Positions 24,621-25,044 of a DNA stretch of 25,044 bases are shown here, one piece after another (within the stretch, counting starts at the first letter, position 1; every line of letters begins with the position of its first letter). The DNA lies in the NCBI GenBank assembly GCA_043767025.1, contig JAYUHK010000059.1, positions 1-25,044 on the forward strand, written 5' to 3'. The stretch comes from JAYUHK01 sp043767025. Its GTDB lineage: Bacteria; Bacteroidota; Bacteroidia; Chitinophagales; Saprospiraceae. Made by a program: the position numbers and the translations under genes. The notes beneath the pieces are model-generated. The model did no database searches. It saw only the letters and a list, made by a program, of their open reading frames with translations, and had not been told where the DNA came from.

Positions 24621-24735
24621 GATTATGGCGGTAAAAATCGCTTTTTTGACTAGAAATTTCAAAAATTTGTCTTTTGAATCCGATTTTTATTAGGAATGAG
24701 GAAAAAATAAAGTTCTCAATTTTTTCAAATAAATT

Positions 24736-24807
24736 CAAACAATAACAAGGCATTTTTGAGGCGCAACGCAGGGCGTTGTAACGAAAAAATAACGCAGTGA
24801 TTGTTTG
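24736..24807. repeat. Small hairpin-forming intergenic repeat
   Basis: CAAACAATAAC (24736-24746) pairs with GTGATTGTTTG (24797-24807) with one mismatch. A nested hairpin CAACGC/GCGTTG lies at 24764-24778. There is no coding potential. It may be a structured repeat of the genome, but only one copy is in the window. Confidence 0.35.
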
Positions 24808-24871
24808 TAATTGAGCAGAAAAAATAAGTAGTTTATTTTAGACGCGTTTCTGATGTGTTGGGAAAAATAAT

Positions 24872-25044
24872 TAACTGATTTTACGCAAGGATTTTAAATT
24901 GACTCTTTAGAATTTAGCGTTGTAGCTATTTACTTGATTTTTTTGGTTACTTTTTTTCTTGATAAAAAAAGTAACCAAAAAAATCAAGTGCTCTGTAGAA
25001 ATTCTAAAGTTTTTGCTTAAAAATCCCGTCGGCGCGCGAAAAAT
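24872..25044. mobile_element. MITE-like element, copy 2 (cut by the window end)
   Basis: This segment matches the left half of the element at 14296-14661. Shared segments, in order, are TAACTGAT, TTACGCAAGGATTTTAAATT, TTGTAGCTATT, GTAACCAAAAAAATCAAGTG, ATTCTAAAGTTTTTGC and AAAAATCCCGTCGGCG. It contains a perfect 26-bp inverted repeat (24932-24957 with 24964-24989, six-base loop) that is degenerate in copy 1, where unrelated sequence fills the loop. The right end lies outside the window. Confidence 0.75.

Noticed and set aside
23892..24653. Plus-strand open frame of 253 codons opposite pyrE
   Set aside because: It is antisense to a confident pyrE and runs through the pyrE promoter; no family resemblance.

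Overview
The window is a chromosomal segment from a member of the Bacteroidota, most like the Saprospiria/Cytophagia type of gliding or type IX secretion (T9SS) bacteria. The evidence is a gliding-motility-associated C-terminal secretion domain, a PorP/SprF protein, a PorE-like OmpA protein, an almost complete lack of Shine-Dalgarno sequences, and several promoter elements matching the Bacteroidota -7 consensus TAnnTTTG. No rRNA, tRNA or CRISPR array was seen.

Layout. (1) Positions 1-3690 (- strand) hold the N-terminal 1230 codons of a very large secreted surface protein (SdrD-B-like, propeller-like and DUF11 modules) that runs off the left edge. (2) Positions 3691-4496 are an AT-rich spacer ending in a strong terminator. 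(3) Positions 4497-13261 (- strand) are a three-gene T9SS cassette: a 1792-residue adhesin with twelve Ig-like modules and a type-B-like C-terminal domain, then PorP/SprF, then a TPR/propeller/carboxypeptidase-regulatory/OmpA protein. The probable logic is that the adhesin is exported by the T9SS, received by its dedicated PorP/SprF partner and anchored to peptidoglycan through the OmpA protein. (4) Positions 13768-14175 (+) encode the ribosome-rescue hydrolase ArfB, with a promoter so close to the ATG that the message may be leaderless. (5) Positions 14296-14661 hold a small non-coding MITE-like element with terminal inverted repeats; a second copy begins at 24872 and runs off the right edge. 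(6) Positions 14793-15557 (-) encode a membrane-anchored TPR protein, and 15870-16484 (+) a MORN-repeat lipoprotein. (7) Positions 16613-22597 (+) are an AT-richer type I restriction-modification operon, hsdR-hsdM-[RAYT transposase]-hsdS. (8) Positions 22763-24530 (-) are an operon of pyrE followed by an M42 metallopeptidase; it converges on hsdS at a shared bidirectional terminator.

The most unusual part is the hsd operon. A REP-associated tyrosine transposase (RAYT, IS200-like HUH family) starts one base after the hsdM stop and carries a single in-frame TAA where CAA is likely. It is followed by a cluster of short hairpins with TTTA or TTCA loops, several preceded by a TTGAAT-type guide. 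The same kind of hairpin lies in frame inside the transposase itself and, in at least four copies, in frame inside hsdS, between the central conserved helix and the second target-recognition domain. REP-like elements therefore seem to have been written into coding sequence without breaking the frame, adding residues to the linker of a DNA-specificity subunit.
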